Assembly: GCA_025786725.1 (NCBI GenBank)
Contig: JAHLTZ010000024.1
Coordinates: 1-64,000, forward strand
Reading direction: 5' to 3'
DNA from: Syncephalis fuscata
Lineage: Eukaryota; Zoopagomycota; Zoopagomycetes; Zoopagales; Piptocephalidaceae
Length of the DNA: 64,000 nucleotides
The notes under the pieces were generated by a model that was given only the letters and a program-made list of their open reading frames with translations, was not told the DNA's origin and did no database searches. Both the position numbers and the translations under genes were made by a program. Shown here in pieces: positions 25,546 through 37,951 of the stretch (positions are counted from its first letter, which is position 1; every line of letters starts with the position of its first letter).

Positions 25546-27159
25546 ATTATATTAAAGCTAGTTGTGCTATGATACTATTTGTGAAAATAAAAAGCTACTT
25601 TTATTTAGCAAATAAAAAAGAATACATAAATAATAAAAATATGCTACTACAAACCAAGTGCTAAATTGTGTATTACAATCCTAATCTTGCAAAATATAAA
25701 CAGTTCTTGAATATAATCTATTAAAAGTGGTATAAGTAAACGATATATGTAAATTAATTATGGCAATGATGCCTGCTGCATAACTACGCCAAGACAAGCA
25801 ATTTGGAATAGTTACTCTGCATAAATATAAAAACCGCAATAGCGTTGGACCGGCGGTCGTACTAAATCAACATTGTTTCTCCTAACAGCTTCATAAATAT
25901 GCAGAATAGGCTATTACCACTGCTACTTCATAGCTGCTTAATTATAAAGGCTACTGTTTACGTCATTTATATACAATCTTTAGCACATATATACAGCATA
26001 AAACTAACAGCAGCTGCCTAAGCAACACTCTATCTGTACCATCAAAATATCAAATATCAAGTATCAAATACCAAGTATTAAAATTAGTATTAAGCAGTGG
26101 CTCAACAATATCTTCAAGCACAGCCTTCATGTTGCACCGACAACCAAATAACTATACCAATGTAATTACCACAGGCAAGCACATAGTAAACACCCATATT
26201 CACTAATCAGTATAGCTAATTAACCATACAGTATTGAAGCACCTTATGTAGCATATTGGAATTATGCCACAGTATTACATAGTTGTAGCCGACTATGTGT
26301 CTAAGAATGCTACCAAATCACACAGCCAAAAAGCACAACAGTACTGCCCACACAGATTCGTTTACTTAGCTTAGGTATGCAAAACAGTAATTAGCAGCAA
26401 TCTTGTGATTACTAAAGTCTAACAAGTAAAAAGTGTACTGAGCAATAGGCAATGGTATGAAAAGACAAAAACGCAATGCTTGGTTCGGGGAAAGTGGCAA
26501 AGTCATTTTATGTGGCAAAAAATCGAAACTGGTGAAAAGCATTCACGTTGCATAATTCAGTTGATAAAGCCTAATGGATAGATACTGATATTCGCTCATA
26601 CTAACCACAGCTACATCGGCAAATAGTCATAAATAATTGATTTGTTCTGGACATATCCATACTCACTGTGCGTTATTAAGTGCACGGTGCTGGTTGTTAT
26701 CAGGATCCAAGCTAATCCAGCCAATTAGACTGTTCTTTTTGTTATGCCTTCCATACCCATTTAGTTTGTTGCATTAGTCATTCCAAAGCTTTGGAATCAT
26801 CTTTACGCTTTTTTCCGCACACCTGAATTTACCTGTTTTGTAGTATGACAAATGCAACTTGTTATACTTTTATAACTAACTGTACAAATAATATGACAAT
26901 GTGCATAATTAATATATTTGTTTATTGTTTATATTTCTATACTAATAAAATAAACATAACTATCGTTCGATAACAATCGTAAAGTGGGCAATTGATAAGA
27001 TCTGAAACCAACACAAAATTGCGTCATTGATGGCTTAATTAGACCGTTTTGCCAGTAGACCCGTAGCCGGACGATAACGACGATAAGAAATTGGGGCAAT
27101 ATAGCTTCTGAGCAAAAGCAAGTACCAACACTATACCTAAAGCAGCATTATACGTTCTA
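25546..27159. other. Gene-free stretch in the left palindrome arm
   Basis: About 1.6 kb of AT-rich DNA with no supported gene, tRNA or RNA motif. It is a single unit apart from its mirror copy at about 37952-39565. Only short ORFs without conserved motifs are present. Confidence 0.4.
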
Positions 27160-27300
27160 ATGGCAAAGCGCTATGACCAAGATACACGCCGTCACAAGTC
27201 CTTTGTCGGTCTTTATTTGACTAAGCCCGATATGTCGGTATCGGAGGTTCTACCGGAGTGTTTAAAGTGCATGTGCCGTTTTAAAATAAATTGTTATTGA
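27160..27300 (+). CDS. Small ORF upstream of the kinase, unknown
   Basis: 46 codons beginning MAKRYDQDTRRHKSFVGLYL and ending in a Cys-containing tail (LPECLKCMCRF). It precedes the kinase start by about 270 bp on the same strand and is repeated at 37811-37951 in the mirror arm. I do not recognise it. It could be a short gene, an upstream exon or chance, and conservation between arms only reflects duplication. Confidence 0.2.
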   Translation: MAKRYDQDTRRHKSFVGLYLTKPDMSVSEVLPECLKCMCRFKINCY

Positions 27301-27568
27301 AAGCAGTAGCAAGTGCAAAAACAATTGTTATATGACAGTGCAAAGCAATCAGCTAAAGACCATACCGCAGTAAATTGTGTAGAGCTAATGATGCTTTTGT
27401 GATAATATGGCATAGTATGGCTAGCCCATAAGACAATGAATAAAGTGTGCAATGCGCAAATATAAAAATAAAATACCAATTGTGTTTCTTCCAACTTACT
27501 GTCAGTATATCTTCATTTATCCGAGCTTGTTTATTGTATTTTTACTACACTATCTTTTAAAAAGCAAT

Positions 27569-29268
27569 GGCGTCTATTTCCGCCGTACAAAGAAATACAG
27601 ATGACAACAGCTCCGATTACGAGAAGGTAAGTGTTGTATAAGTAGTATATGTTTATTGAAGTTTAATGCGCGTACTCATATGTAGCTTATCGCTGCCAAA
27701 TATCATGTAACAAACCGCCGAATTGGATCGTAAGTTATATGTATAAGCTGCCATGCATAGCTAATTGATTATTACTACTATAATACAGAGGCGGTTTTGG
27801 TAGCGTCTATTTGGCTACCGCTCTTAGTTCACGCAAGCCTGTAGCAGCTAAAATGATGCTGAAGAAAGCTAGCAAAAAAAGTTATTTTTTAGAGGCTTCT
27901 GACGATTATATTCGAGAAAAGCACGTATTGGAAGTCCTTCAAGGCCACGCAAACATTGTTCGACTGCTTGAAGCGGTTGAAACCAAAAAATATACCTATA
28001 TATTTTTGGAGTATGCGTGGGGTGGCGATTTGCATAAATACGTGCAAAAGCACCACCCACTTTCAGAAGATATCTGCAAGAGCATTTTCTGGCAGATGCT
28101 CTGTGCTGTGCAAGTAAGTTATAATAATATTATATAAATATATTGGTATTAACAGTGAAGTAGCATATGCACGCCAATAATATCGTGCATTGTGGTAAGT
28201 AATACAATAATTATAACACATTTAGCTAATAATAATTTGCATTTTATATTGCATATTAGATATTAAAGTAAGTATTTTATTTATAGCTATTTGTAATAAC
28301 AAACACTAACGCTATTTAGTTGCCTAATGTACTGGTCATAAATGACGGCGCTAATCCAAGGATTGCGCTTGCAGACTTTGGTCTAGCATGTACAATTGCG
28401 CCCAAAGGACCACGGCTGACCAAATGCTGTGGTACACGAGGATACATGGCGCCAGAGATCCTGCTTCGTACCGGTCTAAAAAACGATGTATTAAATCAAA
28501 TAACTGGGTATAGCAATGAATGTCAAGAGGCCATTAAGACATTTGCTTTTGTTCAGGATGGCTATAGCAAGGAAGCAGATGTTTGGAGCTTAGGTATTGC
28601 TTTGTTTTACTTGTTAACAAGTAAGTATATAATTCAAATATAAAATAATAGTAATAGTTAATTAATATTTTTAGAGCAATTGCCGTACAATAACGGCAGC
28701 CATATCGCGTATATTACTGATGTATTCAGTGATAAGCTTGATCTGGCAAATGTTAATCGGCCAGACTTAAGCCAAGACGGTAAGTAACAATACATTAAAT
28801 AGCAGACAATACTAATTTTATTATAGCCAAACATTTGCTTCAAGGGCTGCTTACCATTGATAGTACCAAGCGCTGTACTATCGATGAAGCCTTAAACAGT
28901 GAGTGGTTTAAGGAAGCATCTTGCAGTGAAGATAGCGCTCAAGATGTGGCTGCTGGTACTGTTGCTACTCCTACAGCTTCAACATCCACCATCCCAACTA
29001 TAGCACTAACGACATACAGTCAGTCAGCTGTAGTATCAACGTCCAGCCATCCAGTTGCAGCATCATCATCCGATAAGTTGGCTGCAAATGTATCGGCTGC
29101 GGTCTCGGCAACGTTTAATGTTGCCTTATTGATTCCAAAAGGCGTAAAACGCTTACGCTCTTTTGAATCATTTGAAGAAAAGAAGAAAACTAAACGCGCC
29201 CAAAAAAGTAAGTACCATTTCAATATCTATACCCAAATACTAACAAACAAATAGTCACCTCGCTTTAA
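27569..29268 (+). CDS. Serine/threonine protein kinase, left palindrome copy
   Basis: Eukaryotic protein kinase, probably CAMK-like; substrate unknown. Spliced exons give the P-loop RRIGSGGFGSVYLAT, the ATP-binding Lys in PVAAKMMLKK, hinge FLEYAWGGDLHKYV, catalytic loop HMHANNIVHCDIKLPNVLVI, Mg loop ALADFGLACTI, activation-segment end CGTRGYMAPEILL and WSLGIALFYLL. The HRD motif is HCD: the Arg that normally contacts the phosphorylated activation loop is Cys, while the catalytic Asp is kept. One exon inside the catalytic loop is only 8 nt (28260-28267). After the kinase domain comes a Ser/Thr/Ala-rich tail and a basic KKKTKRAQK. A final intron (GTAAGT at 29209, ACTAAC branch, TAG at 29254) would end the protein at 29268; without splicing it ends at 29254. 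Confidence 0.85.
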
Positions 29269-29454
29269 TTAGTTCTATTCTCACTTTATTTGTACTTGCT
29301 TTTAGTAAAATATGTTGTATACTATTATAATTCTTTAAGAATATATTCAAATTAAGTTACATTTGGTATAGTCTATTCAATATAATTAAATCAGCAATAA
29401 TTAAAATAATTTGTCTTTTATTGATAATTTATTAGTAACATAACTATAATTGGG

Positions 29455-30275
29455 GGTCAAATGACTATTTTTAATAACATTTGCGTAATTGAACCAAATA
29501 TTTAATCTATTGAACATGATGGTGGGTGGTGAGTGGCATCAAAGTCTAAAATACCCATCATCATAGATTCATTATCCAGTATGCATATATTCAATACACA
29601 TATATCCTATATCCATATGTATCATTTCTATTCCATTCCACACTAATATATATCATTCTGTGATATACTAGACACATTTTATTGTTTATATGCTTCAATA
29701 TACTTTACTCATTCCTCTCATTGCACTATATGCACTCTAACTTCAACAGCGTTTTATATGCTTTCTCATTGTACATTCATTATTTTATATATCATTCTAT
29801 ACTCGCCTAACTTTCCTCTATCTAAAACTGGTTTTGTTTTTATTCTAGCTTTATTATTAATAAATGTCGGCTAATTCCGCTCATTGATCATGCATATATG
29901 CTCAATAACTTCAACACTGCTAATCGTCACTCTGTATTGTATATTCTTTATATTGTATATTACTTTATTGTATAGTACATATGTGCTATTTATTACAACT
30001 ACCGTTTGTTTTTAGTCTTATTTTAATAAACATTGGTTTATTTACTCATTCGTTGATTAAACTATATGTACTTAAAACATATAACAATAGAACACGTCTA
30101 GTGTATCATAGAATACTATATCGTAGCGTGAATAGAATGGAATTATATAGATGGATAGGTGATATATACATACTGGATAATAAATCTACAATGATGAGTA
30201 TTTGATGATTAATGTCACTCACCACTCACCATCATGTTTAATAGATTGAATTTTATTAAATTTAGTCATTTGACC
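29455..30275 (+). mobile_element. GGTCAAATGACT terminal-inverted-repeat element, copy 2
   Basis: Ends GGTCAAATGACT (29455-29466) and AGTCATTTGACC (30264-30275), with inverted similarity of about 120 bp inward (CATGATGGTGAGTGGTGAGT type blocks and TTATCCAGTATG). Inverted similarity also runs outward to CTAATAAA near 29430/30300. Internal ORFs such as that at 29981 carry no recognisable domain. The element sits exactly at the inner end of the large palindrome arm. Confidence 0.7.
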
Positions 30276-30714
30276 TTTAAATCATATTAAATTACTAATA
30301 AACTGTTTATAAAAACAAACTGTGCGTTCCAGTAATAAAAACTGACAACGATTTACTATCAATAATCCTGCTGTGAGGCTACATCCAATTATCTTGGTAT
30401 TCTGGTACCGCGAAGCCGAACTCTAAATATACAAATGTCCTTTCTGTCGGCGTATATCTTAAATAATGCAGCATTCTCATTTTCATGCAAATATTTGTCT
30501 TTTCATTATTAAAACGTTATAACTAGCAGCAATTGTAGTGCTATTACCCCTGTTTATAACAACGTCAAACAGTACAAAACACGTTTTGTCTAATTATAGA
30601 TATCGGTACTCTAGCCGATATCACTCCCGAAACACCATGTTCTACTAAAACAATGTATTTATTCTCTTGTCATTACCCCCGCTAACTTGTTGCTCTTCTC
30701 CTTTTCTTACAATA

Positions 30715-32465
30715 ATGAATCATACAACTAAGAAATCAGCAAAGACGGAAAAGCCGGTAAATATAGCGCCGGCTCGACCAAATACAAAGCGAGTTACGCG
30801 TGTGGTCTTCTTTACGCTACTCTTGGATATCTTGGCGTTCACCATTATTCTACCGCTACTACCAAGATTAATTGATTATTATCGTGCTCAAGAAGAGCAT
30901 CGTGAGGTACATGAATTCATCTATAAGATATAGTAGCATTTAATTGATTAATCTGTTGATTGTTAATAGGATACATTGCTTGGTCAGACACTTTTATTCA
31001 TCGGTCGGTTTCGTCATTGGACTGGTGCTTCATTATCGCGTCATGATCCACCAATGCCATCAATGGCTACAGTGCGTGGACCTAGTGGTTCGCCGCTTGA
31101 TACTGTGCTATTAGGTGGTGTACTTGGATCGCTTTTTTCCTTCCTGCAGTTTATAGCATCACCGGTCATTGGACGACTATCAGATCGATGGGGACGCCGT
31201 AAAACACTCATCTATACAATGGTAAGTAGTACTTTGCTTTTAGTAATAATAAGTAGTAATTTATCTACATATAATTTATAAGATTGGCAATTGGGCTTCA
31301 TGTTTGCTATGGGCATTTGCTGGTAATTTCACCATTTTTCTACTGGCCCGCATTGTTGGTGGCTTATCAGAAGGCAATGTTCAGTTAGCCGTGGCCATTA
31401 TCACTGATGTTACTGATAGAGCTACTCGATCCCGTGGACTGGTAAGCTATTGACAGCTCATTAGTTAATTATTAACAATATTATTGTCATATTATTTTAT
31501 TTATATAGACTATGGTAGGCATTGCATTTGCTATAGGATTTACAATAGGCCCGGCTATGGGTGCCTACTTTGCTTCATGGAATCTATATCAAACATTTCC
31601 GGCATTAGCCAACTGGGGATTGAATCCATATTCAGGTGCGGCGCTATTTGCTCTACTACTTATCACTATCGAGACGGCAGCCATTCTATTATGGCTTGAT
31701 GAGACAGCTCAGTATCGCGAAAAAGTCAAAGAAGTAGCTGTCCATCAAGAAAACACTGCACTAGTCAATGCACGCCGTAACAATCTTACTATTCTTAACC
31801 GTATCCACTTTCTTCATCTATTTTTATTCTCGGGTATGGAATATACGCTTACTTTCCTTACTCACGATGTACACGGATTTACACCAATGCAAAATGGCAA
31901 ACTGCTGGGTGTTGTAGGTATTATATCAGCTGCAGTACAAGGTGGCTACGTACGCCGGTCGGCCTATCGTATTGGTGAGAAGCGTATTGTACTGCAGGGT
32001 GTTATCGCCTGTGCACTAGCTTTATTGGCCGTAGCACAATCAGCCTACACCGGAAAACAAAGCTGGCTATGGCTATCGACAATATTTCTAGCCTTTACTT
32101 CAGCGACAGTCGTCAATTGTCTTACCTCGCTTGCTTCGATGCAGTGTGACGACGAGGCCGAGTCCACCATGGCCAGCCACCGCAATAATACTAATGCTAA
32201 TGCCAATAATAAACGGTACGTATCCTCGCCTCTGGCCGCATCTTCATCCCCAACGGATACAATTACTCGCGGCGAGGCCCTTGGTCATTTCCGTTCGCTA
32301 GGTCAGTTAGGTCGCGCAGCTGGTCCTCTACTAGCTTGCACACTTTATTGGTTAGCCGGTCCGGTTACTTGCTACACAAGTGGTGCCGTCGGCGTTTTAT
32401 TAATCGCCACCATTATCTACGTAGTTGCACCGGATCGTCCTTTAAGTGCACGAAAACAAAACTAA
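30715..32465 (+). CDS. Major facilitator transporter, MFSD10/tetracycline-resistance-like (DHA1)
   Basis: Twelve-helix MFS transporter of about 515 residues; substrate cannot be read from sequence. I start at ATG 30715 (MNHTTKKSAK), which precedes TM1 (FFTLLLDILAFTIILPLLP); an upstream in-frame start at 30667 is less likely. TM2-3 region: VLLGGVLGSLFSFLQFIASP followed by motif A GRLSDRWGRRK. Then LARIVGGLSEGNVQLAVAII, VGIAFAIGFTIGPAMGAYFA and, in the second half, FLFSGMEYTLTFLTHDVHGF and GHFRSLGQLGRAAGPLLA. These correspond closely in order to animal MFSD10 (TETRAN). Introns: 30907-30969, about 31220-31282 and 31441-31509. It is intact, single copy and located in the unique spacer between the two palindrome arms. 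Confidence 0.9.
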
Positions 32466-33498
32466 TAATTTATTGTGCAGTAACAGTATTAACAATAACA
32501 GTACCATGATACTTGAAACGTCACATTAAACCTTTTATTGGGGCAATTTAGACAAATAAACCTTTCATATGACCTCGTATCACGCTTTCAACATTATATG
32601 ACATCATAACCGAGCACACTGCATACACATGGCATCACGTGCCACTTTCAAGGATCATCTCCTAGTTTCTTAGTATCGATGTACATTAAATTGACCGCGG
32701 CCTTTGCTTTAATCCGTAATACAATCTCTTTCTCATTTCTTTCTTTTCTATTTCGCTTTATTTCGTTACTTCGTTCTCGCTTTCTTTCTTTTTTTATTTA
32801 CCGCCGGCTTCTTGGCCTGGGCGTGTGTGCGTGTGCGCGTGTACAACTTTACGTATCTAAAGTGCCGTCTCCTTTCCGTACTTCTACTCTACTCTCCTTT
32901 GTCTCTCACTGGCTCCTCTCTTTCGCTTAACAACAACATCCAACACTTGGCAATTGTCGCAGTTACACTGTTATTTGAGTATTATCAATCCCCAGTGCCT
33001 TTATCTCCTACTGATTGATCGGCTGGCTACTGTCTGATATATCTCACATATAGTGACGCGTGCTGTACCATTCTACTCGATTGTATCTACAATTCTTTGA
33101 TAAATTAGAGTATTGATTAGTGATACCATTCGCTATGTCGGCTGCTGATAAACAATAGCCTAACACTTTTCTACGCTCGCCACACAATTCTGTGTAGGCG
33201 GCTCATTGTGAATCATCCACACACCACACGCACATAACATCATCTGCCAATCCGCCTTGTTTGTCACACACTAGTAGTACATGACACAGTCCACGATTTT
33301 CGAATCAACACACCAATATTTTTTCTATATTACTACTATTACCACCATTACCCATCGAATAAGAAATATCTTTAACTATTTCAATTTGATTCTTTGGTGA
33401 TATTTAATCATTCGATTATCTAGGCTTGTCATATCTGTTTACTGACACAACTAACCATTACTCATACTATTATTGGTGTGACTGCTCCGTTAACTACC
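32466..33498. other. Intergenic between MFS gene and unknown membrane protein
   Basis: CT-rich DNA (about 32720-32800) and a short GTGTGTGCGTGTG tract near 32822. No gene is supported; it probably includes the 5' region of the next gene. Confidence 0.4.
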
Positions 33499-34323
33499 AT
33501 GGCCTCAACAACATTTCTATTGATGCCAGCATTCCTGTTGATCGGCTGTATGTTGGCACCGTTTATATTGGTCTTACTATTCGCCTGTTTATTTACATTG
33601 CTATTTATTCGTATATTATTATTGCATCATCGGCGTAAGATGACTCCACTGGCCGTAGAGCAGCGTGACGTTATCGATACCAAACTAAATGCACCAATTC
33701 ATTCATCTATATCATTATTAGATCAAATGCGGTCTCATTGGACCTACCGGATAATTGCCCATTTTAAACTAACTGTGATGACGGGGTTACAAATCGCCAG
33801 TGGTCTGGGCGCATTATGGCGCGCTGGAGGTCTATCTAAGATCCGACGTGCGCGAACAACTGTTACACTCAATTCCCCCCGCATCGCTGCAGATAGCAGT
33901 AACAAACAGCATGATATGAAGAGAAATAGCCATAGAAATGGCTCTACTAGCGATAAAGATAGCCATAATAATGATGACAGTATTACTGGTCAATATTTAA
34001 CTGACGTGCCAGACACTAATCATCAGCTATCAAATAAATCAACTTCTGCACTATCATTACAACGTAAATCACCATTAAAGCGCAGCAACTTCATTGCAAA
34101 TTCGCAGTCGACTTTAATGGGCGTTGCATTTTTACGACGACCCACAACCACCATGATTAAAGAGCAGCGTATTCTCCCAACTGCATTATCTCCAAAACCA
34201 TCTATACTATCACAGCGCAGTTTTAAAGGTGCCCATGCTTCATGGCTTACTACTCCTATTCCCTCAAAAGTAAGCAATGGACCCCGATATAGACTGTATG
34301 CTGAAGTGGACTCTGTCCAATAG
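33499..34323 (+). CDS. Unknown protein with hydrophobic N-terminus
   Basis: Single-exon ORF of 274 residues from ATG 33499. The first ~45 residues are strongly hydrophobic (FLLMPAFLLIGCMLAPF, then LLFACLFTLLFIRILLL), long enough for one or two membrane helices, followed by HHRRK, which suggests the rest faces the cytosol or matrix. A second weakly hydrophobic stretch LTVMTGLQIASGLGALWRAG follows. The C-terminal half is Ser/Asn/Arg-rich and probably disordered. I do not recognise the family. A duplicate of the last ~50 nt of coding sequence plus its downstream ~180 bp exists at 44645-44878. The ORF is long and open, so a real gene is likely. Confidence 0.55.
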   Translation: MASTTFLLMPAFLLIGCMLAPFILVLLFACLFTLLFIRILLLHHRRKMTPLAVEQRDVIDTKLNAPIHSSISLLDQMRSHWTYRIIAHFKLTVMTGLQIASGLGALWRAGGLSKIRRARTTVTLNSPRIAADSSNKQHDMKRNSHRNGSTSDKDSHNNDDSITGQYLTDVPDTNHQLSNKSTSALSLQRKSPLKRSNFIANSQSTLMGVAFLRRPTTTMIKEQRILPTALSPKPSILSQRSFKGAHASWLTTPIPSKVSNGPRYRLYAEVDSVQ

Positions 34324-34835
34324 TATCTATATATTTTGTTATGCAGCATCATTATATTTTATTTTGTTTTCAATATAAATTCAAATTTATCGCTAATTAT
34401 ACCGCTGATCGGCTATTGATAATGCATAGCCAATCACTAGACTAAATTGCTAGATCTATTCTAGTTAATATTGAAATGTACTCCTATCATTTGGCATTAT
34501 ATATTTGCAATGTTAAAGCAAATATTGTATTGCTGAAAAATTAACAAATAAACTATTTAAATAAAATAACATTTATTTATAAATAGCTGTTGTTTTATAA
34601 TATTAATATTGCTGCTCATATTCATGCCACTATACTTTAATTTAAACAAAAATACTTTTTAATAATCAAGTTTAATACATACAAACAAGATAAATAACAA
34701 ACGGTATTAAATCACATAAGACATACTATCTATTACATCTATCATGGTAGTGCCATTCTATTCTACTCAGACTAATGAAGTTGATGACAAATAGTTGTTT
34801 ATAAACAGTTTATTAGTAATTTAATATGATTTAAA

Positions 34836-35656
34836 GGTCAAATGACTAAATTTAATAAAATTCAATCTATTAAACATGATGGTGAGTGGTGAGTGACATT
34901 AATCATCAAATACTCATCATTGTAGATTTATTATCCAGTATGTATATATCACCTATCCATCTATATAATTCCATTCTATTCACGCTACGATATAGTATTC
35001 TATGATACACTAGACGTGTTCTATTGTTATATGTTTTAAGTACATATAGTTTAATCAACGAATGAGTAAATAAACCAATGTTTATTAAAATAAGACTAAA
35101 AACAAACGGTAGTTGTAATAAATAGCACATATGTACTATACAATAAAGTAATATACAATATAAAGAATATACAATACAGAGTGACGATTAGCAGTGTTGA
35201 AGTTATTGAGCATATATGCATGATCAATGAGCGGAATTAGCCGACATTTATTAATAATAAAGCTAGAATAAAAACAAAACCAGTTTTAGATAGAGGAAAG
35301 TTAGGCGAGTATAGAATGATATATAAAATGATGAATGTACAATGAGAAAGCATATAAAACGCTGTTGAAGTTAGAGTGCATATAGTGCAATGAGAGGAAT
35401 GAGTAAAGTATATTGAAGCATATAAACAATAAAATGTGTCTAGTATATCACAGAATGATATATATTAGTGTGGAATGGAATAGAAATGATACATATGGAT
35501 ATAGGATATATGTGTATTGAATATATGCATACTGGATAATGAATCTATGATGATGGGTATTTTAGACTTTGATGCCACTCACCACCCACCATCATGTTCA
35601 ATAGATTAAATATTTGGTTCAATTACGCAAATGTTATTAAAAATAGTCATTTGACC
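34836..35656 (-). mobile_element. GGTCAAATGACT element, mirror of copy 2
   Basis: Exact mirror of 29455-30275 within the right palindrome arm, with the same ends and the same internal ORFs on the opposite strand. Confidence 0.7.
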
Positions 35657-35842
35657 CCCAATTATAGTTATGTTACTAATAAATTATCAATAAAAGACAA
35701 ATTATTTTAATTATTGCTGATTTAATTATATTGAATAGACTATACCAAATGTAACTTAATTTGAATATATTCTTAAAGAATTATAATAGTATACAACATA
35801 TTTTACTAAAAGCAAGTACAAATAAAGTGAGAATAGAACTAA

Positions 35843-37542
35843 TTAAAGCGAGGTGACTATTTGTTTGTTAGTATTTGGGTATAGATATTGAAATGGTACT
35901 TACTTTTTTGGGCGCGTTTAGTTTTCTTCTTTTCTTCAAATGATTCAAAAGAGCGTAAGCGTTTTACGCCTTTTGGAATCAATAAGGCAACATTAAACGT
36001 TGCCGAGACCGCAGCCGATACATTTGCAGCCAACTTATCGGATGATGATGCTGCAACTGGATGGCTGGACGTTGATACTACAGCTGACTGACTGTATGTC
36101 GTTAGTGCTATAGTTGGGATGGTGGATGTTGAAGCTGTAGGAGTAGCAACAGTACCAGCAGCCACATCTTGAGCGCTATCTTCACTGCAAGATGCTTCCT
36201 TAAACCACTCACTGTTTAAGGCTTCATCGATAGTACAGCGCTTGGTACTATCAATGGTAAGCAGCCCTTGAAGCAAATGTTTGGCTATAATAAAATTAGT
36301 ATTGTCTGCTATTTAATGTATTGTTACTTACCGTCTTGGCTTAAGTCTGGCCGATTAACATTTGCCAGATCAAGCTTATCACTGAATACATCAGTAATAT
36401 ACGCGATATGGCTGCCGTTATTGTACGGCAATTGCTCTAAAAATATTAATTAACTATTACTATTATTTTATATTTGAATTATATACTTACTTGTTAACAA
36501 GTAAAACAAAGCAATACCTAAGCTCCAAACATCTGCTTCCTTGCTATAGCCATCCTGAACAAAAGCAAATGTCTTAATGGCCTCTTGACATTCATTGCTA
36601 TACCCAGTTATTTGATTTAATACATCGTTTTTTAGACCGGTACGAAGCAGGATCTCTGGCGCCATGTATCCTCGTGTACCACAGCATTTGGTCAGCCGTG
36701 GTCCTTTGGGCGCAATTGTACATGCTAGACCAAAGTCTGCAAGCGCAATCCTTGGATTAGCGCCGTCATTTATGACCAGTACATTAGGCAACTAAATAGC
36801 GTTAGTGTTTGTTATTACAAATAGCTATAAATAAAATACTTACTTTAATATCTAATATGCAATATAAAATGCAAATTATTATTAGCTAAATGTGTTATAA
36901 TTATTGTATTACTTACCACAATGCACGATATTATTGGCGTGCATATGCTACTTCACTGTTAATACCAATATATTTATATAATATTATTATAACTTACTTG
37001 CACAGCACAGAGCATCTGCCAGAAAATGCTCTTGCAGATATCTTCTGAAAGTGGGTGGTGCTTTTGCACGTATTTATGCAAATCGCCACCCCACGCATAC
37101 TCCAAAAATATATAGGTATATTTTTTGGTTTCAACCGCTTCAAGCAGTCGAACAATGTTTGCGTGGCCTTGAAGGACTTCCAATACGTGCTTTTCTCGAA
37201 TATAATCGTCAGAAGCCTCTAAAAAATAACTTTTTTTGCTAGCTTTCTTCAGCATCATTTTAGCTGCTACAGGCTTGCGTGAACTAAGAGCGGTAGCCAA
37301 ATAGACGCTACCAAAACCGCCTCTGTATTATAGTAGTAATAATCAATTAGCTATGCATGGCAGCTTATACATATAACTTACGATCCAATTCGGCGGTTTG
37401 TTACATGATATTTGGCAGCGATAAGCTACATATGAGTACGCGCATTAAACTTCAATAAACATATACTACTTATACAACACTTACCTTCTCGTAATCGGAG
37501 CTGTTGTCATCTGTATTTCTTTGTACGGCGGAAATAGACGCC
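35843..37542 (-). CDS. Serine/threonine protein kinase, right palindrome copy
   Basis: Mirror duplicate of the gene at 27569-29268. Start ATG at 37540-37542, last exon near 35843-35856 if the final intron is spliced. All exons that can be translated (P-loop, HCD catalytic loop, DFG, APE, Ser/Thr-rich tail) are identical to the left copy, and the coordinate sum is constant across the gene, so no indel separates them. The 8-nt exon lies at 36844-36851. Both copies look intact and point toward each other around the MFS gene. Perfect identity implies a very recent duplication, ongoing gene conversion between arms, or an assembly artefact. Confidence 0.82.
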
Positions 37543-37810
37543 ATTGCTTTTTAAAAGATAGTGTAGTAAAAATACAATAAACAAGCTCGGATAAATGAAG
37601 ATATACTGACAGTAAGTTGGAAGAAACACAATTGGTATTTTATTTTTATATTTGCGCATTGCACACTTTATTCATTGTCTTATGGGCTAGCCATACTATG
37701 CCATATTATCACAAAAGCATCATTAGCTCTACACAATTTACTGCGGTATGGTCTTTAGCTGATTGCTTTGCACTGTCATATAACAATTGTTTTTGCACTT
37801 GCTACTGCTT

Positions 37811-37951
37811 TCAATAACAATTTATTTTAAAACGGCACATGCACTTTAAACACTCCGGTAGAACCTCCGATACCGACATATCGGGCTTAGTCAAATAAAG
37901 ACCGACAAAGGACTTGTGACGGCGTGTATCTTGGTCATAGCGCTTTGCCAT
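37811..37951 (-). CDS. Small ORF upstream of the kinase, mirror copy
   Basis: Mirror of the 46-codon ORF at 27160-27300, identical in the bases compared. Function unknown and coding status doubtful. Confidence 0.2.
   Translation of the reverse strand: MAKRYDQDTRRHKSFVGLYLTKPDMSVSEVLPECLKCMCRFKINCY

Larger units (their letters stand above)
23205..30315 (+). repeat. Left arm of the 18.7 kb palindrome
   Basis: About 7.1 kb that recurs in reverse complement at 34796-41912. Mirror positions sum to 65111 from about 27.3 to 30.3 kb with no net indel. They drift by only one to six bases further out, mainly in homopolymers (T8 against A10 near 24848/40264) and in the core loop. The arm carries half of element B, two GGTCAAATGACT inverted-repeat elements and a complete protein kinase gene. 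All translated kinase exons are identical between arms. Confidence 0.92.

Noticed and set aside
29981-30205. ORF inside the GGTCAAATGACT element as a transposase remnant
   Set aside because: Only 74 codons, no catalytic motif, and present solely in the element interior with its mirror at 34906-35130.
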